Of a stretch of DNA of 64,000 nt, positions 10,500 to 25,286 are shown piece by piece. The position numbers and the translations under genes were made by a program. Each line of letters opens with the position of its first letter. The first letter of the stretch is position 1. The stretch spans positions 18,136,497 through 18,200,496 of the forward strand of contig NC_039506.1 in the NCBI RefSeq assembly GCF_003672135.1, written 5' to 3'. This DNA comes from Ooceraea biroi (taxonomy: Eukaryota; Arthropoda; Insecta; Hymenoptera; Formicidae). A model generated the notes under the pieces. The model had not been told where the DNA came from. It saw nothing but the letters and a program-made list of their open reading frames with translations, and searched no databases.

Positions 10500-13400
10500 C
10501 GCAAGGAATCGATTCTCGTCGACTTCGTTGAACGAAGCCAAACGATCTCGTTTGATCCGGGATCCAAGTTGAAACGCAGCTGACGGTTTTAGGTCGCGAC
10601 TTCGAAGACGCGTTATTTTCTGTTTCCATCATTCCCACCCCCGCGAATCGATGATTCTTCGCGAAACGCTCGGCGAGAGTTCCGATTTAGGTCGCGGGCC
10701 GCAGCCGCAGCAAGAAAGCTGTGCTTTTGCAGATCAAGCGGTAGACAAACTTTTATTCTGTCGTCCCGTTTGCTTAGTATTCTTAATAACATATGTTACA
10801 ATCCGTATTATTAAAAATATTAATATTATTAAAAATATTAAAACGACGAGACGAATAAGTATACGTTACAAATCATTCAAATAATTCAATTATTTTCATT
10901 ATACTTTACAAGTTTAATTATACATTATTATTTCAATATACATTACAAACAATTCAAACGCGTGTAGTTCCTGTTAATACGTATCGCTGTGTTATATAAA
11001 AATTTTGTTTCAAGGGGAATTAATATCTTTGTTTTTCGGTAAGCAGCCCAAGTCGCACGACACACACTGTATTACATTTATTGCGTTCAATTGAAACGTT
11101 GTGTACGCGAGATAATTTAATTTATCAAATTAAATTATCTCGCTTACTAGGAATAATACCGATTGCACGGATGATCCTGCCTTTTCAAATTGAAATCTCG
11201 CTCGAAATAACGTGCGACGCGAGCATAAGTTTTATCTTCTGTTAATTACTTGTTTGCTGGGAGTTGTATCGATGACGACAAAACGTAATGCAGGCATTAC
11301 GCGCACCCTCGCCCACGTCGAGAGAACAATGACGCGAAGCATAACAAACGTGAAATGTAAAATGCACGCGGCATTAATGGCGAGGCATTAATGAAAGAGG
11401 CGAATCCGATTCGCGCAGGAATCAGCTCATCTCGATAAATTTTAATCCGCGGACTGGTTGTTAAAGCCTCACCATGACGCCACGGGGCCGCTTTGTCCAA
11501 GAAAAAAAATTCGTTCGACGCTGCGTTCGAGCGTGATGCACACGAGAGCTGCAATTTAATCAGATTTTCCATTTAATGCCATTCACTTTGTGGCTGCCGA
11601 TCTCTCCTACACTCTCTTTCCTCTTCCTCCCCTCCCCCCTCACCCTCTCTTTCTCTCTTTCTCTGTCGCTTTCTCATCTCCCCGTTTCTTTCCCTGCCTC
11701 CTTTGATGACAAGTGCAGTGCGTACGAAATTCATTCAAGCAATCGTTCTGTAATTTCGATGGTGCAGAATAGCGATGTTTATCGTCTTTGTATCATGTTA
11801 ATATCACGTGTTACCGTGTAATAATATGTAACAATATTTTGTATTAAATATTAGTCGAATTATGCGATCGCGTAGGGATCGTTGGCAATAAAACGCCGTT
11901 TCTACGGATCTGATGGATCGAGGTGAAACCCGAAAGGAGGCGAAACCGTACGATTCGCGAAAGAAATGCCGATGGAAATCGCATCTCCCAGCGCAAAATC
12001 ATGGAAGACATCGTCGTCGAAATATTGCGCGGGATTATCGACGTGCGCGATATCGGTTCGGAGTGTAATGCGATTTCGGGAAGCGGATGCATGTGCAAGA
12101 ATGAATGGGAACGGATTATATTCGCGCGCACGGCGGAATCGGATATACAGGCGCGAAGAAAAATTAGGAGCACCGATCGATCGTTCGCGTCCACGATCAC
12201 GTTCGACGCCCCCCTCGACGATGATTAACACGAACGATTAGCTGGCGGAGCAAGAACAATTACGGGGTGCGGACGAAGCAAGAAAAACGAATGGAACATC
12301 GTTCCCTCCTGCCTTAAGAAGTTCTTTTTCCCCCCAAGAATTCTTGACCGTCAGCTATCTCCTCCTTATTCTTACGAGATCCTCTCATGAAGTAAGGCAA
12401 GTAAGTTAGGTAACTTTGAAAAGTTATGTAGGATATTTGAGGAACAGAGGGGAAAAAATGGAAGCGAGGAACATAAAAAGGCAAGTACGGCACGCGTATG
12501 CAGGCCGTGCCCTTAGACATCCCTTTTTTATCTTTATTTCCTTTTACCGGTATCGTTCGCTCAAGGGAAGACCCCTAATTCATCTTTTCTTTTTTCTTAT
12601 CTTGACGACGCGTCTTTTTCTTTTACCTCTATGACCCGGCAGCATTTGGAAGGCTACGATTGATTTTCGTCTTGTACGTAGACCTTTTAAATGATTTTTC
12701 GCAACCAATTGTTCTCGACTGAGATTAATCGAAAATTGTGCAAAAATTTTGAAAATTTTTAATATTAGAAATATTATATTTTCATGTGAAATTTATCAAA
12801 ATTTTTCATTTAAAATTTATGTAAAATTTTTGTTGAAAATTTTCAATATTACAACATTAATACAAAGGCTCTTATTTGTTGTTAATATTTCATTTTTTAA
12901 TATTAGAAATTTTTAATGTTACAAATATTTTCATATAAAATTTATCAAAATTTATTTAAACTTTTTGCTGAAATTTTTCAATATTAATACGAAGGCTCTT
13001 ATTGGGTTATTAATATTTCATGTAAAATCCAGAATTTCTCACAAATTTTTCAAAACCGTAACATGAAAAATCGATCATGATTTTTGACATATTAGCGAAG
13101 CAAATATAGCAATTTTGTAATATATAATCTGTCGTTTTCTGGGAAGAGCCCTTCTTAAAAGAGAACAAATGCCCAAGGGTGCCAGATATATCCTTATCGT
13201 GTTATTCTGCTCATTTCGGGGTTGATTGTATAATCGCGCTAATTTGATGAAATGTGCGATGACGTAATTCGGGTCGGACGATAGCGCGCGCGATAAAGGA
13301 AGAACGCGCCCTTAAAGACGCCCTATCTTTCCGCGCAATTCTCGGGGAGCGCAATCTCCATTCTACGCGTTAACAACGCGCGACGAACTCGTAGATTTTC

Positions 13401-16400
13401 CTTTAGCGCGTTATCGCTCCTTCATTCTTCGCTTTTGTATATTTTTCCCCTCCCCGGCTTTCATCCCCCTATGGCTAACGTCCGCGGGGAGGAGGGAAAG
13501 GACTACTTTAATATGAAAAGGGAATGGGAAAGGGAACAGCCCAGGAGAAGAATCCTTATTCCATTTCGGTAAACACAATGGCGGCGGGTACTCCCCGCGA
13601 TTGCCGCCAATGAAAGCACGGATTACTGCTCTCTCCTGCGGAGGGTAGAAAGTGCTACACTATCGCGCGCCAGCAGCATAACAAAATAAGAAAAAGGGCG
13701 CGAGCGTGATTGAATGGTCGAGGCTCTCTTGCAACGTCGACATTGTATATCTACGATATTACTTGTAATACTACGGTGTTAGTTACATTGTAACTGCCAG
13801 GTGTCGCCACACTAAACACGTGAAAGATGATGCCTCTTGGTCTTGTCTCTGAAGAAATTCCTCCTTGCGTTCCTTCATACAGAGAATCTCCAAGTTCTTA
13901 AGTTGTAACGGAAATATAGGAACGAATAAGAAAAAGAAAAGTTTTAACAATTATCAGCGAATATATTATAATATATAATAATATAATAATATATATATAT
14001 AATTCTTTTTACTTATGCATTATACAAGATGTCCCAAAACCACCGATAATTTTAAAGAAAGATTTTATAGAACGTACATTTCAAATGTTATTGATAAACT
14101 TTAATTGCTTCCCATTGAAAAATTGTTATAATCTCGACATTTGCGTAACAAAATTTTTGTCGCAGTATGTTTCATAAAATCTGCTTTTGAATTTATTATG
14201 GAGAGTTTTCTTGGATATTCCGTACACTGTATTACATATATTACAATTATACCTATTGCATTAATTATTATTATGTTATGATATCATTATAATCGTTGAA
14301 ATATATACATTACACAAACTTCCGTTTAGTGAAGTTTACATGGATTTCATTTATTGAAATTCAATAAATTTCAAATTTATTTCACGTAAAGTTTTAATTC
14401 AATACATTCCAAATTTATTTCATAGCAAATCATAAAGATGTTATTTAATTTTTATTTAAAAAAGTGAATTAAAATTTACTAAATATTTACTATATAAAAC
14501 TAAAGAATTTGGAGGTTCTTTGGTATGTTATTTGCAGGATAAAACGCAAGGAAATCGTGAAGAATCGTAGACAATCACCGCTACTGATGACGGAGTTTCG
14601 CCTGTATTGTAGCATCCGAACACGAATGCACACACGGCAGATATTAATTAGTAACAATTAACCGCGTATTATATGCAATAAACGCGAACTAATCTGAGAT
14701 TAAACTGAGTGTCCTGTACATAGTCAGTGTATAAATAATCACTGTATAGCGATCGTACGTTTAGCCGCGAAGTATGCAATTGTATTCGAGATGTATACTA
14801 TATACATATATATTTCTTTTTGTTATGACTTATTTAATTAAAATCAGCCGAAATAAAAATTGTTTTTTGAAGACTGAGTTTCTTGACGTCAAATGTATTC
14901 CTATCCTCATTGTACCGAAAAATTCTACAGCACTTACTAACGAAAAATATCGTAAGTTTTTTTTATCTATATATGTATATTATAATTAAAGAAAATTATA
15001 CACACACGTGTGACAAGAAAGACTATCAATAGTAATAAAAACTTGGATAATTAATTGTGTAATTGCAATAATTTTAAATTATGAAATCAAATACAACCTA
15101 AATCTTTCAATTCAACATTCAACAAATATATTATCATACATGTTATATAAAGCAGCATTATATGTACATTATATAAATATATTTATATGTTTTTTTGATT
15201 ATGCACAATTATCAAATAATATTCTGTCTTTTAATTTATTGTAATAATTATTTATACGTACAGAAAGACAATTTGACACAAATGTAATTATGATGTAACA
15301 TAACATGACATCACTATATACAAATACCTTTTTAGTGTTACCGAGTTTAGAGTCACACAATTGCATAATCTGAGAAAAAGAATTAATAAATTCCATTGGA
15401 ATTTGCACTTTCAACAGACGATTGATTGATCGAATGAACATCACAATGCAGCTCCATCTCTCCATGTATCATGGATACTATTTATATATTTCTAGAATGT
15501 GTAATTATATACGTCATAGAAAATATTGATGACAACGCACCTAAGTACGACAGTAAAGCACAGTGATCCTGGCGTAGCCGTTGCGCATTGCAGCAATTCC
15601 AACACAAACACTTCCGAGCTGCATGTAGCTAATGCACCAGTGCAGTGGTGTACGGGACGTCAGGACGGTAACTCGTCGTAACAATTCCGCAAACTCCTGT
15701 GTAACAGCTGTACATGTAACAGCATACGAATGCTGCCGGTTTGCTTTGTCAAAGAATAATTAAATAATTTGTTAATGCAGTAAATAGTACGTATGTACCG
15801 TACAGATTTGTGGAGATTTGGCTAAATTGATTCAAAAGTTTGCGTTGTACATGCTGCATTACATTATAAATTATAGAATATCAGTATGTGTGGACACACA
15901 CACACACATACATATATATTTGAAAAATTAATAATATTTAACAATAAGATTATGATATTTCTAAGTTACGTTTTTACGCTAAAAATGACAGTTCTCTAAC
16001 TCTCAACTTTATATGTATTCAATATATGTATAAGCACACACACAGAGAAAATCATCGCTAAATTTAATTGATTTATTAAGTAATTATTTTTTATTAAGGT
16101 TTATAAAGTAATAAAAAATATAGATAAACTCAAGAATTAAAAATTGATATTTTTAACATAAAGACGGAATTTAAAATGTTTTAATTCTTTCAAATTTTCG
16201 TCAATTTTTCATTAATTTTTAAGAGAAAAGTTGTTTCATTAATGATAATATAAAAGATTCAGTAAACATTATTAAAGATATATAATAACATAATTAAAAA
16301 TCAATAAAAATATTATATTCTGAATGCTATAAAATTCGTATATTTTTAATTTTTTAATATTGCAATAAATAAACTGAACAGTCTTAAGCGCAAAAAAACC

Positions 16401-16607
16401 AAAACAAAAATTGTAAACAATGCCGCAAAATAGCGAAGTGATATTTTCAGTGAGCGAGAGTTTATTTTGCGCGCGGAGTTAACAATCATTAGAGTAAAAC
16501 CACGTCGAACCAAGAAACGGAAAATTCCAGCAATGTCGATTTTCTCTTACCGAGATTTTATTCACCGTCAGCGTCATCATTTATAGGATTCTTTCAACAA
16601 AAGCAGC

Positions 16608-16610
<3 letters not shown>

Positions 16611-16641
<31 letters not shown>
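16611..16641. repeat. (GA)n microsatellite
   Basis: About fifteen uninterrupted GA units in AT-rich intergenic DNA. Confidence 0.9.
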
Positions 16642-16644
<3 letters not shown>

Positions 16645-19600
16645 TATGATTTATTATACACAGGAATTGCCGTTGCGGAACCTTGTTACAAACATCCGTG
16701 AGCCACTCTGGCAGGTAAGCAACACTCTCGCATTAGATGTGCATAAGACGTTCTTCATCAAAGTTTACTTGCCAGCTAATTTAGTCCGTATTCAGTAGCA
16801 AAACAATATCAAGGGGAACCGCATGACGGAATTGTTGGAGACAAAAAGAGACAAGTAGAAGCAAAGCTGTATCTTACCAGCTGGAGTTTCATTTCAGTCT
16901 TCGTTTTCTGAACATTTATAATTAATATTTTTACATCTAACTATTCTTGTATATTTTCTTTTACATTTATTTATACCTGTCTTCATTGCTTTGTTCTTAT
17001 TGTATCGTTTTTCTTCTGTATATATGGTATTTCCAATACATTCTAGTTCAGATATATATTTCTAGTTTTGAAATTGAAATATATTTTACACTTTTTATAC
17101 ATTTATTTATATCATATTCGTTTCCATTATTCTATCGTTTAACATAGTTTTAACATAGTTATATTTTGTCATGTTTCTTTTTAAATATTTAGATTTAATA
17201 TTTCACAGAAAAACAGTTTTTCTGCGCCTTAACCGTCTCTTATATTTATTTATTTACATATTTGTTTTCTGTCCTTATTTAATTGGTACTGCTTAATATA
17301 TATTTTTAAACTTTGTAACTATAGACAAGTTATATCATTTAAAAGTTATACCAGTCAGTTATACTATCATACAACGATTTTATTATAGCAAAATGTATAT
17401 ATATATATATATATACAAAGGCATATGCCTTAAAATAAGAAGAAATTAATTTAAAGAATAATGATTATGTTTATTAACTAAGATAGATTAATTTAAAACT
17501 ATATTTTTATCTTGAATGTAGATTAATATGTCTGCTTCTTGAACAATTTTGTATACATACAAGTAATAATAATAATCTGCTAGAATGATAGTCTTTATTT
17601 TAATATATATTCATATAAAGAGTAATAAAATTAAATGTAATCTAACAGAGGAATATTCTTCGATATGTTTTTTTATAAATGGTTTTATCGACTATTGATA
17701 AGTTGCATATCATGATCAGAACAGTTACAATAGCACTAACTGATGTATTCAATAATCTGAATACCAGACGTTGGTATCCTCAAGTTTAATGCTACGAATT
17801 TTTTATTATAGTTATATATGTGCAGAAATAATATACAGAACAAATAGACAAAGTAATATACAACAGTAATAGTAATTAAATATGATATATTCCTTTTTTC
17901 AGGAAATAAATACATTTTCTTACCTATAATTATCCATCATTCCTGATTAAATTGCCAGATTCTCTCAAAGATGGCACAAGTGGTATGTTTCTATGTTCCT
18001 GGATTTTATAAGAATATACTTACATATACGAATTGTTGATATGTATATATTTATTTTATTATATTATTTGTTGATTAATTAATTGTTGATATATATATAT
18101 TAAATTACACATGATCCAAAATGAAACTTATACCAATAAGTTTAATTTAAACAATACTTTCTTCAGGAAAACGCTGTGTAGAATGTTTTTTAGAGTTTTG
18201 TTGTTCTCCGTGTTTAAGGATTATAAGAAATGAGGTATATCGAAAAATTAAAAAAATAAAGGTATGCAAATAAAGATAAAGATATTATTTAATTCTAACT
18301 TTTATTAAAAACAGAGCTTGAATTGTTTTAACAGGTTTCTATAAAATTAGTTCTTTATGTTAATGATGAATCGTAAATATAGCGATAAAGTAGTGACATA
18401 ACTATTGCTTATTTAATACTTATTAGAAAAATATTTTTTATTTGTTCCATTTAATATATATCCATTGAATGTAATGTATCCTTTTATTTTTATATATTTT
18501 CGTAATAATAAAAAGTAAATTTTTATATATATTAAAATATTAAAAAGATTTCTATATAAAGCTACAGATTTTAAACATTATTAATTAATTAGACGCGAAA
18601 TTATTAATTATCTTATAAATATTTTCTATTGAAAACGTGTTTATTTCCATATCCTCTTATGAAAATGTCGAAAACGATATAAAATGCTTTTAAAAATATC
18701 TGATAAATAAATGAGCACTTATTTGTTTATTTATAATATATTTTATAATATATTTTATTGTATCCTATTTTATTATTACGCATTTTTTATTATGCATAAA
18801 AGTCAATAATGCGTTTTTCTTGTTGAATGCAACTTTCTTTCTGCTGGAGCATTAAAAAAAATTAATCAATCAAGGGGAAAAGTCAGCTACGTTTCTCATC
18901 TCCTTATACTGAGGCATTCTGATCGATGCATGTACCTAACATCGTCTTAGACAATCATGATGTTAGATGATATCGAATTAATCAATCACAACACGCGTCA
19001 CTCGCTATTCAGGCATTGATAAATGTTTAAATAAAAGCAGTCACCAAAAGAACTGATTTAATATATTATTACTAGATAGAGAAAGTGAAAAAAACATTTC
19101 TATCATGAATAAATAATACTCATAGAGCATGAATTTTAATAAAATTTATCTGATTTCTATTGCATTTGTGCAAACAATACTAATCATATGTAGATCCGAG
19201 TTTAAATAATGCAAGCTCTGCTGAACAATCGTTAAGATTAATTAATATCTTTCTTTGTTTCTTATATAACATTTAATAGAGTATAATTATAATTTAATAT
19301 AATAAATGCGTGTTTTTTTGTCACGTATTGCTAAAGGTTTTACATTAACTCCGATATTAATATACAATAACCAAAATACTATATACATTTTTACTGGCTA
19401 TTGTCCATCGCTATTTTTTCCTTGCTAAAGCATTTTGCACACGCGTTAAATATATGAACCAAATATCATACAGCATCGAAATTGCTCTTATTAAAATAAA
19501 TTATTAAACTAAAGCAACCCCCCGACTATACATATATCCCGGCATTTCCTTCTCGCTGCTTTTCTAAAGTCCAAGTATGCGTTGGTCTTAATAGTCCATT

Positions 19601-19705
19601 CGACCAAAGCGAGCGAACAGGTGGACGCGTGTTCGTGCGTCAGAGCAACTACGGAGAATCAAGCAAGATAGAGAGAGAGTTGGAAAGTAGGCCTTTGCCG
19701 CGCAG

Positions 19706-19744
19706 TCAGTTGTCGGCTACGTGTCCGAACGATTGGTTGGCACA
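19706..19744 (+). promoter_or_regulatory. Inr + DPE core promoter of gene A
   Basis: An arthropod initiator TCAGT occupies 19706..19710, which puts the A(+1) at 19708. The bases at +28 to +32 (19735..19739) are GGTTG, a full match to the Drosophila downstream promoter element consensus RGWYV at its exact required spacing. No TATA box is seen about 30 bp upstream. The first ATG of gene A follows at 19745, which gives a very short 5' UTR of about 37 nt. Motif and spacing are seen in the sequence; function is inferred. Confidence 0.6.
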
Positions 19745-22700
19745 ATGCTGAATGTAATGGTGAGTTTTCGTGCATCCATCAACCGTATGACGTGTTCGCC
19801 GTCGTCGGAAACATCGTTGTGGGAGTCAACTGCCAATTTTTGTGCGCGAATCTTGTTGCACGTTGCACGTCTTGCTTAAATGTACTGCGTGATACTCCCA
19901 CCACGTGTGTTGGCACGCGCGCGAGGCTGTCAAAACTGTGACTTGTGAATTGTCGATATGAGAATTTGAAATTAAGATAGATTGCGGAATGTAAATTAAA
20001 TAAATGAACGTAAGAAAACTATGATTTAATTAAATGATAATTCAAAAAATGGAACCTTTACCGCGCGCGCGTTCACAGATATACGTATTTTAATTTTGTG
20101 TTTCCTTGAAAATTGTATTTTGTATTTCATTGCAGCGATATTGTCGATCGAAGCTTTAAAGTTTTATTATCTCGCAAACAGAAGCTTGTAATAACCACAA
20201 AGACAAATTACAAAATAAAAATTAGAAAACATTTTAAAGCAACGATGACATCATACAAATTTTATTTTATATATTTTAAACGTTGTTTAAGTAATTACCA
20301 AATTATTAATACTAGTCTATTAACGCTAGAGTTTTATAAATTCACTTACAGATTATTAGTCTTCTAAATTTCATAGAAATATATAATGTTCAAAGAGAGT
20401 GTAATGTCATTAAATACACAATTAATGCTTAAAATATAATAGTTCATATATACACAGCAAGAGTACACGTGTGCGGTAGTCACGTGTTCGATAGATCGCG
20501 GATATATATTATCTATAAATCAGTAAATCGAGAATACCACTATCTTTTATGGATGCCGGCAAACTGTTTCCAAGGCGCTGCGCGTCACCGGATCGTGAAA
20601 GTTGATTCCTTCTTCGACGATGTTTTTGCTGTACGCTCGTTAAACGCATTTTTTATCTCCACGTCCATAATCGTGATTGTTTCTCAAGCGCATCTCGTTG
20701 CGGGCTCGTTGCGGCAAAAATCCAATTTTCCGTTACGGTGCTTTCACCGCATTCGCGGCCGTCGTTCGTCGTGCTTTGAAAATCGCGCGCAATAACGATC
20801 GCAATTTCCCGTTACGCCTATCAGGCGTTACATACCGCAATTACGAGCGGAAGTTACGTAATGCGTCATCGCCGCATGCGACATTGCGGTCAAACAAGTG
20901 CAAATTTAAAAAATTCAACTGAATTTTCCCGCCATGCTACCGTCGCGACCGTCGCCGGTCAGGAAGATGAAAGTGACTTTCATTCTCGGGGGTCTTACCG
21001 TCCGCTCGCTCGCATCGCATGCCTGACATGGCATAATTACGCGTCGCGTTTGATTTTTATTGTGCGATGCAAGCAACATTGTCTCTTCCGTGAAATTCTC
21101 GCTTGCTAGGGAAGAATGACTCCGGAACGCGAGCGTTTCATTCATTATTGTTCTTGATTATGATCTCTATATTTTCGGCGAAAATCTTGCTATGTTTGCA
21201 AATCTGTAATTCTAAAGAAAATCTACTTAAAATTATAAAATTGCTTATCTATTTAATTTAAATCTATTTAATTTATTTAAAATTATAAAATTGCTTCGCG
21301 ACAAAATTTTTCTTAGAGGTAAATATATAACAAATATATGGAAGATATAAAAATATATTATAAAATATAAAAAGTAAGTAAATAAAGTGTTGGTTAACTT
21401 TGTGAAAGTACTGATAAACTTTAATGCACATTATGAATTAAAAAATGCCTAAGGAGATAAATGTCATAAAATCTAAATTATAGAGCTCCGTTTACATTTT
21501 CTGCTTCATCAATCACTTCGTTAATCGAATGCAAACCAACTCATTCGAATCCAACTCATACAGATATATCCTAGAATTTAACGTCTCTGATCTACGTAAT
21601 TCTGCCCTTCGATCATTTATGTTGCTCTTTAATTCTTCCCTCTTTCATTAAAAGTTATAATTATGTCGTTAAGAGTTTACAGAAAACTCAGTCTCAGTCT
21701 GAGTCTTGAAAACTTTTCGTACATGAGCACATTTGCAAATGGAGGGAATTTGCCATTACATACATTCGAGCACAAGATGAACTGTATATGCATCGCGATG
21801 TACACATTACGAAAGGATCACAGCTACAAAACTCAGCCAAGCGTGCTCTTTGACATCAGTGATACAATCAAGGCTCCTTTTGCAACATTTGCTCATGAAT
21901 ATGAAATATACTGACATACATCTTCGACTCGTGTTCTTTGGCTTAATTGTGCAATATCGTTATTGCATCGCATGCGCGTTATTAGAATAAACGCATTGCA
22001 TCTAGATTAGGTCAGCAAACGTGTGATTTCCTGACGAGACGATCATTTCGCACAATCAACTAGAGCATCTCATGTCTACGTTGTAATTTAGATCTAGCTG
22101 AACAAGAAAGCTAGACAAGAACGCGCGTTATTGTTGCGAGTGATCACTAGATCAGCTATATCGGTATACATATATTAGAGAAGTCATTCATACCACATAC
22201 TTAATTGAGAGACAGCTGAAGGATTTGAAGTTTTGTAATACATACCTATCTTGTTATTTCTTTTATATATAATAATGCACTCTTTGTGCCATATTTAACA
22301 ATTATTTAATAATTTCTTTTTAAACTTATCTGAACTAAAATATTCTTTTCATTTAAATTAATCGCTATTATTTTGTCACGTACACCAATGATGGTCAACC
22401 TAGAATTTTAATATCGTATTTATCTTTTTGATGCCGCTCGTCTCAATTTGAATAATTATCATTTCTATAGATTACGCTTTTCTGCGCGCTGACCATCCTC
22501 AGTCTGAATCACTGCCATGAACTGCCGTCAAAGATTGAAGTCGAGACCTCGATCAACCGAACGGTCGACGAAGTTGAGAAGCTGATGCGTCAGAACACGA
22601 CGTTACCGCATCTCAGTAGAAACGAGATCGTTGATATCCTCTTCAACATCACGTCCAAAGACGTCGAAGCGTATCAGAATAAAGAGATGATGGAGGAGGC

Positions 22701-24753
22701 GAGGAAGATCTATCAAAGGGCGCTGATGGTCGTTTTGCCCTACAACGAGGAGGACGCGAAAGGAAACATCAGCGATCTGTATGCAAAGCCTCCGATAGTC
22801 CAAATAATCACTGATCCTTCTTCCAGTCCGGATCTCAAGGCGTGGAGAAACAAGAAGTTAGAGCCGTACACGCAGGAAACAGAACGCGAGAAGGAACCCC
22901 TCGGGAATCTCGTGGTAACGCACGCTTCCGAGAAGACCACGAAGACGCGCTACAAGAATCACAAGGAAACGTACTCAGAATTAGAAACGAAGATGCCATT
23001 GAAAGAGATAGCGAAGTTGGACTCAGCGCCCACAAAGTTTAGCTTTAATCTGGAGAATCTGCAGAAACAGTCGACCACCGAGGAACCAGAAACTACCAGA
23101 CGACCAGTATATCAAAGACCATCGTCTTACTCCGTCAAGAATAAAAATGTCTCTGCAATATACAGCACGAGTACGACAACAGATCGAACGACAACGACGA
23201 GTTCCAAGGACACTTCGACGATTGGCTTAAAAAAACTGCGAACTTCCGCGTCCCCACCTTTAAACCATAACGGTAACGTCTTATCTATCGACCAGTGGCG
23301 TTATAATGCACCGACGAGTGCAACGCAAAATCCCACTACATCGCCCAAAACTGCGGATTCGCCTTCTCCTACAGTTTCCAAGAGGTTACCGTACCTTTCG
23401 ATTATCAAGATGCCAAAGGATGTTATAGCTCCGACGGTGATCAGTAAAACTAAGGACGCTTCGCGGATCGTGAAAGTAACGTCTGGAAAAATGCAAGTGG
23501 CAAACACCGAGCAATCAGTTTCCATCTATGTGACCCCAACGTCCTCCTCCTTCTCCTCTTCTTCCTCTTCTTCTCCTTCTACTCCATCTCCTTCTGAAAA
23601 GCCTAAATACAGCTCGACTTACAACTTGAACTCTGGAGGATTCCGCACGATCACAACAACCACCATGCGTCCGGAAGTGATGGATCTACTCGCTTCCATT
23701 GGGCTTCGACCGGAAAATGCCACAAACGTGGAGGAGGTCTTCAAGAAGAGCAAGGTGGACCTGGAGATCAGTTCCCGGATTCCCGACAGTGGCGGCGTTA
23801 GCCATTCGACTTCCGGTCTGACGACCGCCGATTTACCATCAGTGACCGCTCAAAACGCCTTTGGGAATGTTCCGGAGATTGGAAAGGGGATGAGCAATCT
23901 AACGCCCGATGTGCGGTTGCTGTTCCAGCGGTTCGGTCTACAGACATCCGGCAACACGGTAGCTGCTTCTACAACCTCCACATCCGCGCCGCGATCGACC
24001 ACGAACACGTACACCAACTTCAAACCTCTTCCAACATCGAAGATCAAAGATCGAGATATGAAGGAGTTCCTGGCACAGTTTGGGCTCGGTATCAATGAGG
24101 GCGTCAGACAAAAGAAATCCATGCCGGCGTCGACGGAACGTCCGTCCTTGATCGAGGCTGTTCCAAGTAACATGAGACGGATCCTCGAAAACATCGGTCT
24201 GATCTCGCGCACTACACCAAGAACAACGACGACAACGACGACGACAACGACGAAGACGCCAACGACGATAACGGCGCCGAAGACGGAGAACGTGAAACCG
24301 ACGGAATTGACCAGTTCCATGTTTCACGTCTTCAAGCCGCACGAGGTCCGCGTGAAAGACGAGCGACAGAGGAAGAAGATCAACGAGCTCCTGGACACAA
24401 TCCGACTGGTGCAGGAAGGCAAGGCAAACGCGACGGATGTGCGAAGGGTGGCCAACGAACTGCTCGCGACCACGAAGACCCTAAGGGAGGGGCCGGATCC
24501 GTTGAGTCTGGAGGAGATTATCAGGATTTACAACGAGGACGTAAAGAACGAGGTGAAGAGGGAGCAGAGTTCGCCGGAAACCACTCCGACCATCACCGAC
24601 AGTGACCCGGATGTTGCCACGAACTCCACGTCGATGCTTACTGGTATAAAGAAATTCATGACATCCGTTTTGGGCACTTCGGAATTGTGGGTTGGCAGGA
24701 TCATTCACAGTCTGGCAAGGATCAGGCGCATGCTAACCAATATGGGGAAATGA
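19745..24753 (+). CDS. Gene A: secreted Ser/Thr-rich protein, 765 aa, two exons
   Basis: Exon 1 codes for only five residues (19745..19759, MLNVM) before a GTGAGT donor. Exon 2 (22471..24753) follows a TTTCTATAG acceptor in the same phase. Joined, the N-terminus becomes a signal peptide of about 20 residues (MLNVMITLFCALTILS...), which the exon 2 frame alone lacks. The folded-looking N-terminal part (to about residue 130) is charged and helical. The middle (about 200..400) is Ser/Thr/Pro-rich and suited to O-glycosylation, with a Ser tract near 23547..23590 and a Thr tract near 24220..24255. Four short related motifs of form LLxxxGL occur at about residues 408, 486, 535 and 572. A charged, probably helical C-terminal region ends at the TGA. 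I do not recognise the family. An extracellular or cuticle/mucin-like role fits the composition but is not shown. Intron 1 (2,711 bp) holds nothing I can support. Confidence 0.85.
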
Positions 24754-25280
24754 GAATGAGGCGGTCGCCTTCCGATTAAGACCGGAAACTTATTCTTTGG
24801 AACATCCTATTACTAAACACTCATTCTACTGTTCTCTCGTTCTCTCTCTCTCCTTCTCTCTTTCTACATATACGTATGTCTCTTTTTCTCAGCATGAATT
24901 CTCTGTGGGCTACATCTCTTCCCGCTTCTACTTCGATGTTTGCTTTGTATCTCATCTTTGAGAATCTGAGGTTTTCAAATCCGAAGCGAATAGAGATCTA
25001 AATTATAAAGGAGATCGATCGATTGGTACAACATCAAAAATGCATAGATATTAAAAAATGATACAGATGTTTTGATTATTTATCGTAGATGTATTGTTTA
25101 CAGTAAAATCGGGACGTCATGGGCGATGTGAAATGGATGAATGATTTTGCATAGTCAAAGTTTATTAATTATTATATCGACTGATCAAATCGTTTCATTT
25201 TATCATTTATACTGACCAAACTGACCGAAGGATCTGTACAGTCACGGTGAACTTGGGATACACCGTATTTGCAATGATGC

Positions 25281-25286
25281 AATAAA
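25281..25286 (+). promoter_or_regulatory. Candidate poly(A) signal of gene A
   Basis: An AATAAA hexamer lies about 530 bp after the gene A stop codon. It is one of few in the 3' region, but the actual cleavage site cannot be read from sequence alone. Confidence 0.4.

Larger units (their letters stand above)
9650..19600. other. Ten-kilobase stretch with no supported gene
   Basis: From 9650 to about 12650 the composition is mixed and CpG-rich, with overlapping open frames on both strands near 11840..12240 (up to 118 codons) that have no domain. From 12650 to 19600 the DNA is strongly AT-rich. A possible truncated transposon end (ATACAAGATGTCCCAAAAC) lies near 14025, an (AC)n run near 15893..15910 and a (TA)n run near 17396..17415. 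Small palindromes include one near 11106..11145. No exon can be defended. Confidence 0.5.

Noticed and set aside
11844..12241. Overlapping open frames of 91 to 118 codons on both strands
   Set aside because: Four frames are open at once in locally GC-richer DNA; no domain, start context or splice partner was found.
23850..24342. 156- and 134-codon minus-strand frames with Val- or Arg-rich runs
   Set aside because: Antisense shadows of the Thr-coding ACG repeats in gene A exon 2.
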